A DNA stretch of 64,000 nucleotides from Sphaerisporangium melleum (GTDB lineage Bacteria > Actinomycetota > Actinomycetes > Streptosporangiales > Streptosporangiaceae). Numbering within the stretch: position 1 is the first letter of the stretch; each line of letters opens with the position of its first letter. Below, in pieces: positions 9,062 through 17,492 of this stretch. The position numbers were made by a program, and so were the translations under genes. The notes under the pieces are model-generated. The model was not told where the DNA came from. It saw only the letters and a program-made list of their open reading frames with translations, and ran no database searches. The stretch spans positions 11,651 to 75,650 of the forward strand of contig NZ_BMNT01000020.1 of assembly GCF_014646695.1 (NCBI RefSeq), in the 5' to 3' direction.

Positions 9062-9838
9062 CTATCCCTGTGCTTCGCCCTTCGGCTGCTCGTCAGGCAG
9101 CAGGTATCGCCAGGAGAGCACGAAGAGCTTCCCCGAACCGGTCTTGAACAGCGAGCGGCCGTACTGCTCCCCGGTGGGAACGGCCTTGGTGATCGCGCTC
9201 ACCGCCGCCCCCTCCAGGTCCTGCTGCCAGACCGGGTCCAGCGTGCCCGTGGGCTCCGGGACGCCGGCGGGCCACGGCGCCGGCTTACCCTCCGCCGACT
9301 CCGCCCCCTCGGCGACCACGCGGACGCGGGTGGCGACGTAGTCCGTGCCCTTCTCGGTGGCCCGGGTCGCGAGGCCGTCCATCAGCTTCTTCGCGTCCAC
9401 GATCTCCTTGGGGTAGAAGGCCGCGAGCTGGTCCAGAGCCGGCACCCGGACCTCCAGCAGCTTGCCGTCCTTCCCCCGCACCCCGAGGACGGTGTCGGGA
9501 AGGTCCGTCACCATCGGCGCGCCGGGCTTGGGCTCCGCGGTCGGCGGACGCCCCGCCAGGTACTTCTCCATGGACGCGACCGTCTGGCGCGTCTCGGCGT
9601 CGGTCAGCTTGATCTGCTTGCTCGCGTCGGCGATCACCAGCCCGTCGCTGTACAGCACCACCCTCGGCGGTCGCAGTGCGTTCGTGGTCGCGGTCACGAA
9701 CCCGCCTTCCGCGCGCCACACCGCGACCGGCTGGGCAGGCCCGGCCTCGGCCGAGGTCGCCGTCATATCCTTCTCCGCCCCTCCGCAGGCCGCGGTCAGC
9801 GACAGCAGTCCCAGGAGCAGCGTCATTCGTAGTCTCAC
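9062..9838 (-). CDS. Secreted lipoprotein of unknown function
   Basis: A lipoprotein signal peptide (MTLLLGLLSLTAAC, lipobox LTAAC) is followed by a soluble domain of about 235 residues with VLYSDGLVIADAS and a region resembling extracytoplasmic beta-rich actinomycete lipoproteins. No catalytic motif is recognised. I prefer GTG 9838 (preceded by GAGG) or ATG 9826; the frame is open to 9889 but the extra residues do not look like signal sequence. It converges on the ABC operon and is not obviously part of it. Confidence 0.75.
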   Translation of the reverse strand: MRLRMTLLLGLLSLTAACGGAEKDMTATSAEAGPAQPVAVWRAEGGFVTATTNALRPPRVVLYSDGLVIADASKQIKLTDAETRQTVASMEKYLAGRPPTAEPKPGAPMVTDLPDTVLGVRGKDGKLLEVRVPALDQLAAFYPKEIVDAKKLMDGLATRATEKGTDYVATRVRVVAEGAESAEGKPAPWPAGVPEPTGTLDPVWQQDLEGAAVSAITKAVPTGEQYGRSLFKTGSGKLFVLSWRYLLPDEQPKGEAQG

Positions 9839-9925
9839 GCCCTCAAAACGCACTTTTGGGGCATTCGGTTCAGACGGCTCCGGGAGCACCTTCCCGCACG
9901 GCCACGCGTCTCCGCGGCGAGGGGG

Positions 9926-10789
9926 TCACCGGCAGATGAGGCCGTTGAGCTGGAAGACCGTGGGAGCGGGGTCGACGCCTCCGTTCGTACCGTTGAAGCC
10001 GAGGGTGACGGCCCCACCGGGAGCGATGTTCCGGTTGTACGCGAGCGGCGCGGCGTTGACCATCTGACCGCTCTGTGACCACTCGGCCTCCCAGCCGTTG
10101 GTCAGGCGCTGCCGGGAGTCGGGGAAGGCGAAGGTCAGCCGCCACCAGGTGATCGGGATGGAGCCGGTGTTACTGATCGTCACGTACGCCGTCATACCGC
10201 CGAACCAGTTGTAGGTGTGGTACGAGACGTGACAGGCGTCCAGGTACGTCGGGGTCGGAGACGGGGTGGGGGACGGAGGGAGGTCGTTGTAGATCGTGGC
10301 CTGAACGGTCGGCGACGGGGGGCTGTCGGCGCCCCACCGGTCGACGGCCACCACGTAGAGAGTGGCGATGCGCGACGGCGTGCCGGTCGGCGGCCAGGAC
10401 ACGGTGAACGTGCCCTGGGTGACGTCGGGCCCGAAGGTGGCGACCTTGGCCTGAGTGCCGTTGCGGTCCTCGTACACCTGGTAGCAGGCGAGCCCGTCCG
10501 GGTCCGAGGCGGCGCCCCAGCGCAGGGTCACGTAGTTGTTGGCGGTCTGCACGACCGTGGGGGCGCCGGGCGCGGTCGGCGGCGTCAGCGGGGGGGTGCT
10601 GGGCGGCAGGGTCCGGGGGTCGTAGCACGGCCACAGCAGCGACGGCGAGGGGGACGGAGGCACCGTGGTCGCCGGCCTGACCTGTGCCGACATCGCCCCA
10701 CTCGCGGAGGCGCTCGCCACCGCCGGGATCAGGAAGGCCGCGGCGACCAGCATCGCGACCCCCCAGGAGACCGCCCATCGTCCCGTCAT
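9926..10789 (-). CDS. Secreted Fn3-CBM2 carbohydrate-binding protein
   Basis: A Sec signal peptide (residues 1-27, ending ASASA) precedes a Pro/Ser-rich segment, a fibronectin type III domain (about residues 60-150, with LRWGAASDPDG and YVVAVDRWG), a PSPTPSPTPT linker and a C-terminal CBM2 (about 185-287) with the family's conserved Trp residues and flanking cysteines (ACHVSY and GLICR). No catalytic module is present, so it is a cellulose/chitin-binding or adhesion protein rather than an enzyme. ATG 10789 follows GGAAGG. It is one of four CBM2 proteins in the window. Confidence 0.9.
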   Translation of the reverse strand: MTGRWAVSWGVAMLVAAAFLIPAVASASASGAMSAQVRPATTVPPSPSPSLLWPCYDPRTLPPSTPPLTPPTAPGAPTVVQTANNYVTLRWGAASDPDGLACYQVYEDRNGTQAKVATFGPDVTQGTFTVSWPPTGTPSRIATLYVVAVDRWGADSPPSPTVQATIYNDLPPSPTPSPTPTYLDACHVSYHTYNWFGGMTAYVTISNTGSIPITWWRLTFAFPDSRQRLTNGWEAEWSQSGQMVNAAPLAYNRNIAPGGAVTLGFNGTNGGVDPAPTVFQLNGLICR

Positions 10790-10938
10790 GGCTTTGCCCT
10801 TCCCGCGAGCCCGGATCGCCGTCTGACCACGAGCATGAGAGCGGGTGCGCACCCGGTCAACCAGCGGCGGAGCGGCCCGGCGGCACCGGCGAGGGTGAGC
10901 AGGTGGCGGACCTCGGCGAGGAACCCGGTCGTCCACAC
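10786..10938 (-). CDS. Possible 50-residue upstream ORF
   Basis: A GTG at 10938, eight bases after AAAGG, opens a 50-codon frame whose TGA overlaps the ATG of the CBM2 gene (ATGA). Its first half has strong GC3 bias (encoding TTGFLAEVRHLLTLAGAAG), while the second half is weaker. No family is recognised. It could be a coupled small protein, a leader ORF or chance. Confidence 0.25.
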   Translation of the reverse strand: MWTTGFLAEVRHLLTLAGAAGPLRRWLTGCAPALMLVVRRRSGLAGRAKP

Positions 10939-11109
10939 GCGATGAACCTTTCACATCACCGCCCGCGGATACCGGTCCCGGCGCGAGTGTCCCTGGAGAT
11001 CGTCGGGCCGCACTCAGCGCCCTGGAGGGGTGCGGGCCGTGTCCGTCCTTCGTTCCTCGGTGACGGTCTTGTCGAATCCACGGCCCGGGATCGCCGGCAA
11101 GGTGCCGGT

Positions 11110-11865
11110 TCAGGCGTTGTAGCCGCCGTGGGCGTCCAGCACCGCACCCGTCACGTACGACGCGGCGGGACCGGCCAGGAAGGCGATCGCCGCGGCGATC
11201 TCGTCGGGGTGGCCCATGCGCTGCAGGGACAGCGAGCCGAGCAAGGTCTTGAGGGTCTCCGGGTCCGGCGGTTCCATTCCGCTCTCCATCAGTCCGGCCT
11301 CCACGACGTTGGCCGTGATGCCTCGGGACCCGAGGTCCCGCGCGACGCCCATGGTGTACCTCTCGATCCCCGCCTTGGTCGCCGCGTAGTCCGCGACGCC
11401 CGGGACTCCGACCCTGGAGCCCAGTCCGGAGCTCACCGTGATGATGCGGCCGTCCGCGCGCAGCACTCGGGAGGCGGCCCGGATGACGGCGATCACGCCG
11501 AGGTAGTTGGTGGCGTGCATGCGATCCAGCGCGGCGGTGTCCGCGTCCGGATCATCCACCGTGCGGCCCTCCCCGGCCGCGATGGCCGCGTTGTTGACGA
11601 GGATGTCCAGGCCGCCGAAGTGCGCGACCACGTCGTCCATCAGCGCCGGCGCCCCGCTCATGTCCGCCTGGTCGGACCTGAAGGCGACGACCTTCGCTCC
11701 CTTGCCCCGCACCTCGTCGACGACCGCCTGTGCTCGCTGCTCGGAGCTGACATAGGTGAACGCGATGTCAGCGCCCTGCTCGGCCAGCAGCCGTACGGTC
11801 GCGGCTCCGAGGCCGCGGGACCCTCCGGTGACCAGGGCGACCTTGCCCGTGAGCGGCTTGTTCAT
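11110..11865 (-). CDS. SDR-family NAD(P)-dependent oxidoreductase
   Basis: This is a classical short-chain dehydrogenase/reductase of 251 residues. It has the cofactor motif TGGSRGLG, the NNA motif, a catalytic Ser in TVSSGLG and the YAATK catalytic Tyr/Lys pair. It resembles FabG-like reductases acting on small carbonyl substrates; the substrate is unknown. ATG 11865 is chosen over GTG 11874 because GGAGTGAG lies at proper distance. It is transcribed divergently from the Rrf2 regulator across three operator-like palindromes, so it is very likely that regulator's target. Confidence 0.92.
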   Translation of the reverse strand: MNKPLTGKVALVTGGSRGLGAATVRLLAEQGADIAFTYVSSEQRAQAVVDEVRGKGAKVVAFRSDQADMSGAPALMDDVVAHFGGLDILVNNAAIAAGEGRTVDDPDADTAALDRMHATNYLGVIAVIRAASRVLRADGRIITVSSGLGSRVGVPGVADYAATKAGIERYTMGVARDLGSRGITANVVEAGLMESGMEPPDPETLKTLLGSLSLQRMGHPDEIAAAIAFLAGPAASYVTGAVLDAHGGYNA

Positions 11866-11898
11866 TCTTCTCACTCCACTGGATTGATCGTTTCCGAC

Positions 11899-11980
11899 GT
11901 CGTAACACTAATGGTTACGACATCCTGATCGCAACAATTTCTGTTACGACAGGCTCCGTCGTAACATGGACCGTTGCGAC
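11899..11980. promoter_or_regulatory. Three tandem GTCGTAAC-N7-GTTACGAC operators
   Basis: Site 1 (11899-11921) is a perfect 8-bp inverted repeat with a 7-base spacer. Site 2 (11928-11950) has two mismatches in its left arm, and site 3 (11958-11980) has one in its right arm. Starts are 29 and 30 bp apart. The array fills the gap between the divergent SDR and Rrf2 genes, so it most likely binds the Rrf2 protein and controls both. Confidence 0.8.
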
Positions 11981-11995
11981 AAGAGGAGTGGCTTC

Positions 11996-12430
11996 ATGAG
12001 CGCCAACAGCAGGTTGACCATCGCCGCCCACGCGCTGGCCTGGATCAGCCTGTACCAGCGCCAGGGACATGAGGTCGCCACCTCCGAGCAGATCGCGACC
12101 AGCGCGAACACCAATCCCGTGGTGATCAGACGGCTGCTCGGCGACCTGCGCAGGGCAGGGCTTGTGGAGTCCCGGAGGGGCGTGGGCGCAGGCTGGACAC
12201 TGGCCCGCGAACTGGAATCGATCACTTTGCTCGATGTGTACGAGTCGGTGGAAACCGGCCCGCTCTTCGCGATGCACCGAGCCACCCCTGACCAGGGGTG
12301 CGTAGTGGGCTATGGCATCCAGCCGGCGATGCAGAGCATCTACGAGGGCATCGAGGAGACCCTGAGGCGCGAGTTGGCCCGCGTCACACTAGAGGATGTA
12401 CTCCGGGACATCCTCGCGGCACGTCGCTAG
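11996..12430 (+). CDS. Rrf2-family transcriptional regulator
   Basis: The 144-residue protein has an Rrf2-type winged helix (RLTIAAHALAWISL, then ATSEQIATSANTNPVVIRRLLGDLRRAGLV and the wing SRRGVGAGW). Only one cysteine (in DQGCVVG) is visible, not the three-Cys set of Fe-S members such as IscR or NsrR, so it more likely senses a ligand or oxidant (inference). ATG 11996 follows GAGGAG; an upstream in-frame ATG lies inside operator site 3. It is divergent from the SDR gene. Confidence 0.9.
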   Translation: MSANSRLTIAAHALAWISLYQRQGHEVATSEQIATSANTNPVVIRRLLGDLRRAGLVESRRGVGAGWTLARELESITLLDVYESVETGPLFAMHRATPDQGCVVGYGIQPAMQSIYEGIEETLRRELARVTLEDVLRDILAARR

Positions 12431-12467
12431 CCCAGAGAGTCGCTAGCCCAGAGAGCGGTGAACCGGC

Positions 12468-12508
12468 CCGTGGTCATCGGGCGGGCGCGGCCCGCCCGAT
12501 GACCACGG
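12468..12508. terminator. Bidirectional terminator hairpin
   Basis: A perfect 19-bp stem (left arm 12468-12486, right arm 12490-12508) with loop GCG sits between the convergent Rrf2 and MFS genes. Just before it, GTCGCTAGCCCAGAGA is directly repeated across the Rrf2 stop codon. Confidence 0.9.
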
Positions 12509-12536
12509 CATCACACTTCACCGTGTCACCCCCGCT

Positions 12537-14030
12537 TCAGTGGGCGGGTGCCTGGAACTCGCCGGTGCTCTGGGAACGGGCCGGCAGGAGCAGGGCGGCG
12601 ATGACCACCACCACGGACAGCACCGCGCCGATGATGAAGGCCAGCCGCATGCCGCCGAGAGTGGCGAGCGTCTCGCCGACTCCCTCGGCGCGCAGGACGT
12701 CGGCTCGCGCGCCCATCACGGTGATCACGAGCGCGGTGCCGATGGCCGCGGAGACCTGCTGCAGCGTGCTCAGGATCGAGCTGCCGTGGGAGTAGAGGTG
12801 CGGGGGAACCGCGCCGAGCCCGAGGGTGAACACGGGGGTGAAGGTCGCGGCCAGGCTCACCATCAGCAGCGCGTGCAGACCGAGGAGCTGCCAGAACGGC
12901 ATGGTCATCGTGACCTGGGTGAAGCCGGCGAGCGAGAGCATGATCCCGATCGCGCCGGGGATGACCAGGACCCGGCCGCCGAACCGGTCGAACAGGCGGC
13001 CCACGGTCGGGCCGAGCAGCCCCATCGCCAGGCCGCCGGGCATCACGAGGAGCCCGGTCTCCAGGGCGCTGAGCCCGCGGAGGTTCTGCAGGTACAGCGG
13101 AAGCAGGATCATCGAGCCGAGCATCGCCATGAACGACACCGACAGCAGGATCAGCGCGACCGTGTAGGTGCGGTTGCGGAGCGTACGAAGGTCCATCAGC
13201 GGCACGCCGCGCTTCTGCAACGACATCTGGCGCAGGACGAAGACGGCGATCGCCGCCAGGCCGACCGCGACGATCGTGGACGCGACGGCGACGTCACCGC
13301 CCTCGAACCGGCTGAGCCCGTAGACCAGGCCGCCGAACCCGGTGGCGGCGGTCACCACGCTGAACCAGTCGATGGTGCCGGCCTGGGGCTCTCCGACGTT
13401 CTCAAGCTGCTTCAGGCCACGCCAGGTGATCACGGCGGCGATGGGGAGCACCACGGCGAACAGCAGCCGCCAGGACCCGAACTGGAGGATCACTCCGGAG
13501 ACCGCCGGGCCCATCGCGGGGGCGACCGACATGGCCAGGGTGACGTTGCCCATCACCCGGCCTCGATCTTCCTCGGGAACCACCTGCATCAGCGTGGTCA
13601 TCAGCAGCGGCATCATCACGGCGGTCCCGGACGCCTGGACGATGCGGGCGCCGAGCAGGATGCCGAACGACGGCGCGATGGTCGCCAGCGCCGTGCCGGC
13701 CAGGAACAGACCCATCGCGGTGGCGTACGCCCCGCGGGTGGACACCCGTTGCAGGAACCACCCGGTGATCGGGATGACGGCGGCCATGGTCAGCATGAAC
13801 GCGGTCGACAGCCACTGCGCGGTCTGCTCGGTGATCTGCAGCGCGCCCATCAGCTTCGGGATCGCGTTGATCATGATGGTCTCGTTCAAGATCACGACGA
13901 AGGTGGCGAGCACCAACAGCGGGATCACGGGCGGCGTGCGACCTCGTACGGCTTTACGAGAAGTCGCGGACTCGGCGGGTGAGTCGAGCTGTGAGATGGG
14001 CACGGGACCTCGATCGGGGTTGTCGGACAT
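12537..14030 (-). CDS. MFS drug exporter, DHA2 (14-TM) type
   Basis: This membrane protein of about 497 residues has the DHA2 start pattern (PLLVLATFVVILNETIMINAIPKLMG), motif C-like sequence in TM5 (APAMGPAVSGVI) and about 14 hydrophobic segments. The family exports drugs by proton antiport. The start is ambiguous: ATG 14030 has no clear ribosome site, while GTG 14003 follows GAGG. A palindrome related to one upstream of the gene lies inside the first 30 codons. It converges on the Rrf2 gene and may be self-standing. Confidence 0.88.
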   Translation of the reverse strand: MSDNPDRGPVPISQLDSPAESATSRKAVRGRTPPVIPLLVLATFVVILNETIMINAIPKLMGALQITEQTAQWLSTAFMLTMAAVIPITGWFLQRVSTRGAYATAMGLFLAGTALATIAPSFGILLGARIVQASGTAVMMPLLMTTLMQVVPEEDRGRVMGNVTLAMSVAPAMGPAVSGVILQFGSWRLLFAVVLPIAAVITWRGLKQLENVGEPQAGTIDWFSVVTAATGFGGLVYGLSRFEGGDVAVASTIVAVGLAAIAVFVLRQMSLQKRGVPLMDLRTLRNRTYTVALILLSVSFMAMLGSMILLPLYLQNLRGLSALETGLLVMPGGLAMGLLGPTVGRLFDRFGGRVLVIPGAIGIMLSLAGFTQVTMTMPFWQLLGLHALLMVSLAATFTPVFTLGLGAVPPHLYSHGSSILSTLQQVSAAIGTALVITVMGARADVLRAEGVGETLATLGGMRLAFIIGAVLSVVVVIAALLLPARSQSTGEFQAPAH

Positions 14031-14074
14031 AACGTGATCATGGCTGGCGTTCCAGCCTCGAACGGGCTTGCGAG
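13943..14074. promoter_or_regulatory. Pair of related palindromes at MFS gene start
   Basis: CTCGTA-N6-TACGAG (13943-13960, perfect) and CTCGAA-N6-TGCGAG (14057-14074, one mismatch) are 114 bp apart centre to centre, and both continue with AAGTCGCG. One is upstream of the exporter, the other within its first codons. They look like duplicated TetR-like operators; no matching regulator is adjacent. Confidence 0.5.
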
Positions 14075-14373
14075 AAGTCGCGATAAGGCAAAGACTGACG
14101 GATGCCACCGACAAAACTCGGCGGGTGCGTCCAGCATTCCGGCAGTCCGTGCGGGGCGTCACCCGGTTTTCGGTGACATCGACCGCTTGCGACCCATCTG
14201 ACCTGCGGAGATACGAAACCCGCTCGTCGATCTGTTACCGACTTCACCAAGTCGCAGGCACTTGTCGGCGAGTGGGCACGGCGGACGCCTCGGTCATCCC
14301 GTCACAGAGAACAGGATGTCGCCTCGACCGGCACACCGAGTGGAGAGCCTGCCCGTGGGACGAGTGGAGGGGC

Positions 14374-15549
14374 TCACGGGCCGAGCCGCCACAGGGCCGA
14401 GAGCCGGACCCCGCGGGGATCTCTGATGACACCCAGCGCGTAGACGGTGGTGCCGACGACGGCGAGGTCGCTGATCTCGTACGGCAGGCCGCCGTCGACC
14501 GGGAGGAGTTCCCTGGTCCAGCGGCCGCCGGCCAGGTGCCACACCTCGCCCTGCCCGTCGAAGCCGTGACTCGGATGGCGGATCGCCCACAGGCCGCCGG
14601 AGCCGTCGGGTTCGGCGTCCGAAAAGCCGCGGTTCCCGCGCGACGCCGGTCCCCACGTGCACGTCCACCTGCCGCCCGCGAGGTGGAGCGCGACGGGCCT
14701 GGACCGGGTCACCGGCTCATCGCCGTCCGGCGGGTACTCCTGCCAGCGGTGGTCGCCGAGCACCCAGAATTCGCCGTCGCCCGTCGGCACGACGCCGCCG
14801 AGGCGCAGCCGGCCCTTGTCCGAGGGCACCGGCCTGGCATCGCGCGGCGGTGTCACGGCGGGGAGCCGAACCCGCTGTCACGCCGTACCGGTCCATCTGA
14901 CCGGCTCCGCGACCGGTTCGTCCTCCCGGGCGAAGAAGACGCCCAGCAGCCAGGGCGAACGGTCGGTCCCGCTCATCCCGCTGACGCTCTCGACGGGTAC
15001 CGGGGCGAGTTGCCAGGTCGTGCCGTTCCAGTAGGCCGACGCGGTGGTGCCGATCACCCAGCGACCGCGGGCGGCGCGCACGGAGCCGTCCGCCTGGTCC
15101 AGCGGGGAAGGCCGCCGTTGCCAGGTCGCGCCGTCCCAGAACCGCACGGAGTCGGCGAAGACCCATACATGCCGGGCGTCGGCCACCGAGTACGGCCACA
15201 GGGCGCTGTCGCCCGGCATGACCGGCAGTTCGGTCCAGGCCCGGCCGTCCCACCGCATGAGTCCGGTCTTGGCGTCCTCGCCCGGTGGAGTGTGCATGGC
15301 CCACAGCGAGCCGTCGGCTGCCGTGCCGGCGTTCAGCCCTTCACCGGGCGCGCTCCATGCCAGTTCCCAGCCGGAAGCCGCCTCCTGCGCGCGGAACCGG
15401 TCCACCCGCTGAAGCGGGCTGGGGCAGGAGCCCGTCGCCTCCAGGGGATCGGCCGTGGCCGGCGGAACCGGCGTGGCGGTGGACCGCACCGGTGCCGGAC
15501 CGGCGCCGCAGCCGGCGACGAGCAGCGCCAGGAGCAGGACTCGCTTCAT
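14374..15549 (-). pseudogene. Propeller-like lipoprotein gene split by an in-frame TGA
   Basis: ATG 15549 begins a lipoprotein signal (MKRVLLLALLVAGC) followed by repeated blade-like units such as RWDGRAWTELPV, FWDGATWQRRPSP and YWNGTTWQLAPVP. The frame stops at TGA 14880-14878 in the unit VRWTGTA-stop-QRVRLP, and the same frame then continues without any stop to 14374, with further units (HLAGGRWTRELLPV). The TGA sits where the other repeats have Trp, so TGG-to-TGA is the simplest reading. Products would be 223 residues (truncated) or 391 if read through; the downstream part could also start from GTG 14856. Function unknown; surface-anchored. Confidence 0.75.
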
Positions 15550-15633
15550 ACGCGAGAAAGTCTGACAGCCCGCGGGCGATCGGTGAAACCCGGTCGAGGG
15601 TGCCGTGAAACCGGCGGCACCGACAGTGGAGCC

Positions 15634-16659
15634 ATGAGCATCACTGAACTCGGACGTACCGGGGGCGGCCCGGCCCCCTCGGGGGGCGTCGATCTGGCCG
15701 TACGTGCGGAAGGGCTGGTGAAGACGTTCGGCGAGCACCGTGCCGTCGACGGGATCGACCTGGCCGTACGCCCGGGCGAGATCTTCGGCGTCCTCGGCCC
15801 GAACGGCGCCGGCAAGACCACCACCCTGCGGATGCTGGCCACCCTGTTGAAGATCGACGCGGGTCGCGCCGAGATCTTCGGAGTCGACGTGGCCGGCAAC
15901 CCGCACGTGATCCGCCAGCTCGTCGGCGTCACCGGACAGTACGCGTCGGTCGACGAGAACCTGACCGCCCGCGAGAATCTCTGGCTGTTCAGCCGCCTGC
16001 AGGGCATCGCTCCGCCGCGCGCCCGGCGCATCGCCGCCGAGCTGCTGAGCCAGTTCGGCCTGGAGGACGCCGCGAACAAACCGATCGCGCACTTCTCCGG
16101 CGGCATGCGCCGCCGCCTCGACCTGGCGGCCAGCCTGATCACCAGACCACCGTTGATCTTCCTGGACGAGCCGACCACCGGTCTCGACCCCCGCACCCGC
16201 GGCCAGATGTGGGACACCATCCGCGGTCTGGTCACCGACGGCTGCACGGTGCTGCTGACCACGCAGTACCTGGACGAGGCCGACCAGCTCGCCGATCGGG
16301 TCGCCGTCATCGACCACGGCCGCAAGGTCGCCGAGGGCACTCCTGACGAGTTGAAGACCGCCGTCGGCAACTCCACCCTCCAGGTGCGGCTCGCCGACCC
16401 GGGAGAGACTCCCACCGCCGCGGAGGTCGTACGGCGCGTCCTCGGCTCCGACCCGATCCTCAGCCCCGAGCAGGGCCGCCTCAACGTCGCCCTCGACCAG
16501 GCCGACCTGGCCGCGGACGTACTGATCGCGCTGCGCACCGCCGGAGTGTCGATCTCCTCGGTGAGCGTGGCCAAGCCCAGCCTGGACGAGGTGTTCCTCG
16601 CCCTCACCGGCCACGAGACGGACGAGGACCGCGGGACCGGCACCAAGGAGAACCGATGA
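15634..16659 (+). CDS. ABC exporter ATP-binding protein (DrrA-like)
   Basis: The 341-residue ATPase has Walker A GPNGAGKTT, signature FSGGMRRRLDLAASL, Walker B LIFLDEPTTGLD and the TTQYLDEAD region typical of the daunorubicin-resistance DrrA group, plus the C-terminal DrrA-type domain (PSLDEVFLALTG). It should power export of a lipophilic compound or antibiotic with the permease that follows. ATG 15634 follows GGAG. Its stop overlaps the permease start (ATGA). The promoter must lie in the 84-bp gap shared with the divergent lipoprotein gene. Confidence 0.93.
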   Translation: MSITELGRTGGGPAPSGGVDLAVRAEGLVKTFGEHRAVDGIDLAVRPGEIFGVLGPNGAGKTTTLRMLATLLKIDAGRAEIFGVDVAGNPHVIRQLVGVTGQYASVDENLTARENLWLFSRLQGIAPPRARRIAAELLSQFGLEDAANKPIAHFSGGMRRRLDLAASLITRPPLIFLDEPTTGLDPRTRGQMWDTIRGLVTDGCTVLLTTQYLDEADQLADRVAVIDHGRKVAEGTPDELKTAVGNSTLQVRLADPGETPTAAEVVRRVLGSDPILSPEQGRLNVALDQADLAADVLIALRTAGVSISSVSVAKPSLDEVFLALTGHETDEDRGTGTKENR

Positions 16660-17492
16660 GCACGATGATCGCACCCGTCCGTGAGAGGGTCCGGGCCGCC
16701 GACCGCGTGGCGGCCGCCCGGCGGCGGGTCTCGCTGAGCGAGACGCTCGGTCAGACCCTGATGATGGCGTGGCGGGCGCTCAAGAAGATGCTCCGCAACC
16801 CGGAGCAGTTCTTCGACGTGGCGCTGCAGCCGATCCTGTTCACCGCGATGTTCGCCTTCATCTTCGGCGGCGCCATCGCCGGCGACGTGGCGAGCTATCT
16901 GCCCGCGATGATTCCCGGCATCCTCGCGCAGACCGTGCTGACGACGTGCATGGCCACGGGCACCCAACTGCGGGAGGACATGGAGAAGGGGGTCTTCGAC
17001 CGGTTCAAGTCGTTGCCGATCGCCCGCATCGCGCCGCTCGCCGGCCCGATGGTGGCCGACCTGCTGCGCTACACGATCGCGGCCACCCTGACCTTCACCA
17101 TGGGCCTGATCATGGGATATCGCCCGGAGGGCGGGCCGGGCGGTGTGCTCGCCGCGATCCTGCTGGCGATCTTCACGGGCTGGTCGCTGGCGTGGGTGTT
17201 CACCTGGGTCGGCACGATCGCCCGCAGTGCCCAGGCCGTGCAGGGCATCTCCATGATGATCTTGTTCCCGTTGACGTTCCTGTCGAACGCGTTCGTCCCG
17301 GTCGAGACGCTGCCGGGCTGGCTGGCGGCCTTCGTCCGGGTCAACCCGGTCTCACACCTGGTCACGGCGGCCCGCGACCTCGCCAACCGAGCCGTGGTCA
17401 GCGGGGAGGTGGCCTGGACGATCGCGGCGTGCCTGATCGTCATGGCGATCTTCGCGCCGCTGTCGGTGCGCAGCTACAAGCGGCACATGTGA
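16656..17492 (+). CDS. ABC-2 type permease (DrrB-like)
   Basis: This is a 278-residue ABC-2 membrane protein with about six TM segments. The family-typical features are the N-terminal MAWRALKKMLRNPEQFFDV, the TM pair LFTAMFAFIFGG, and LSNAFVPVETLPGWL before the last helix. It forms the channel of the exporter with the DrrA-like ATPase, with which it overlaps by 4 bp. Its last 141 bp overlap, on the opposite strand, the end of the BTAD regulator frame. Confidence 0.92.
   Translation: MSTMIAPVRERVRAADRVAAARRRVSLSETLGQTLMMAWRALKKMLRNPEQFFDVALQPILFTAMFAFIFGGAIAGDVASYLPAMIPGILAQTVLTTCMATGTQLREDMEKGVFDRFKSLPIARIAPLAGPMVADLLRYTIAATLTFTMGLIMGYRPEGGPGGVLAAILLAIFTGWSLAWVFTWVGTIARSAQAVQGISMMILFPLTFLSNAFVPVETLPGWLAAFVRVNPVSHLVTAARDLANRAVVSGEVAWTIAACLIVMAIFAPLSVRSYKRHM

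Noticed and set aside
8719-9341. Open frames across the tandem repeat region
   Set aside because: No ribosome binding site, composition dictated by the repeat, and frames run into the antisense of the lipoprotein gene.
15634-17492. DrrAB-like exporter as the lanthipeptide transporter
   Set aside because: It lies 22 kb from the LanM gene with many unrelated genes between and lacks the C39 protease domain of LanT, so no link can be claimed.
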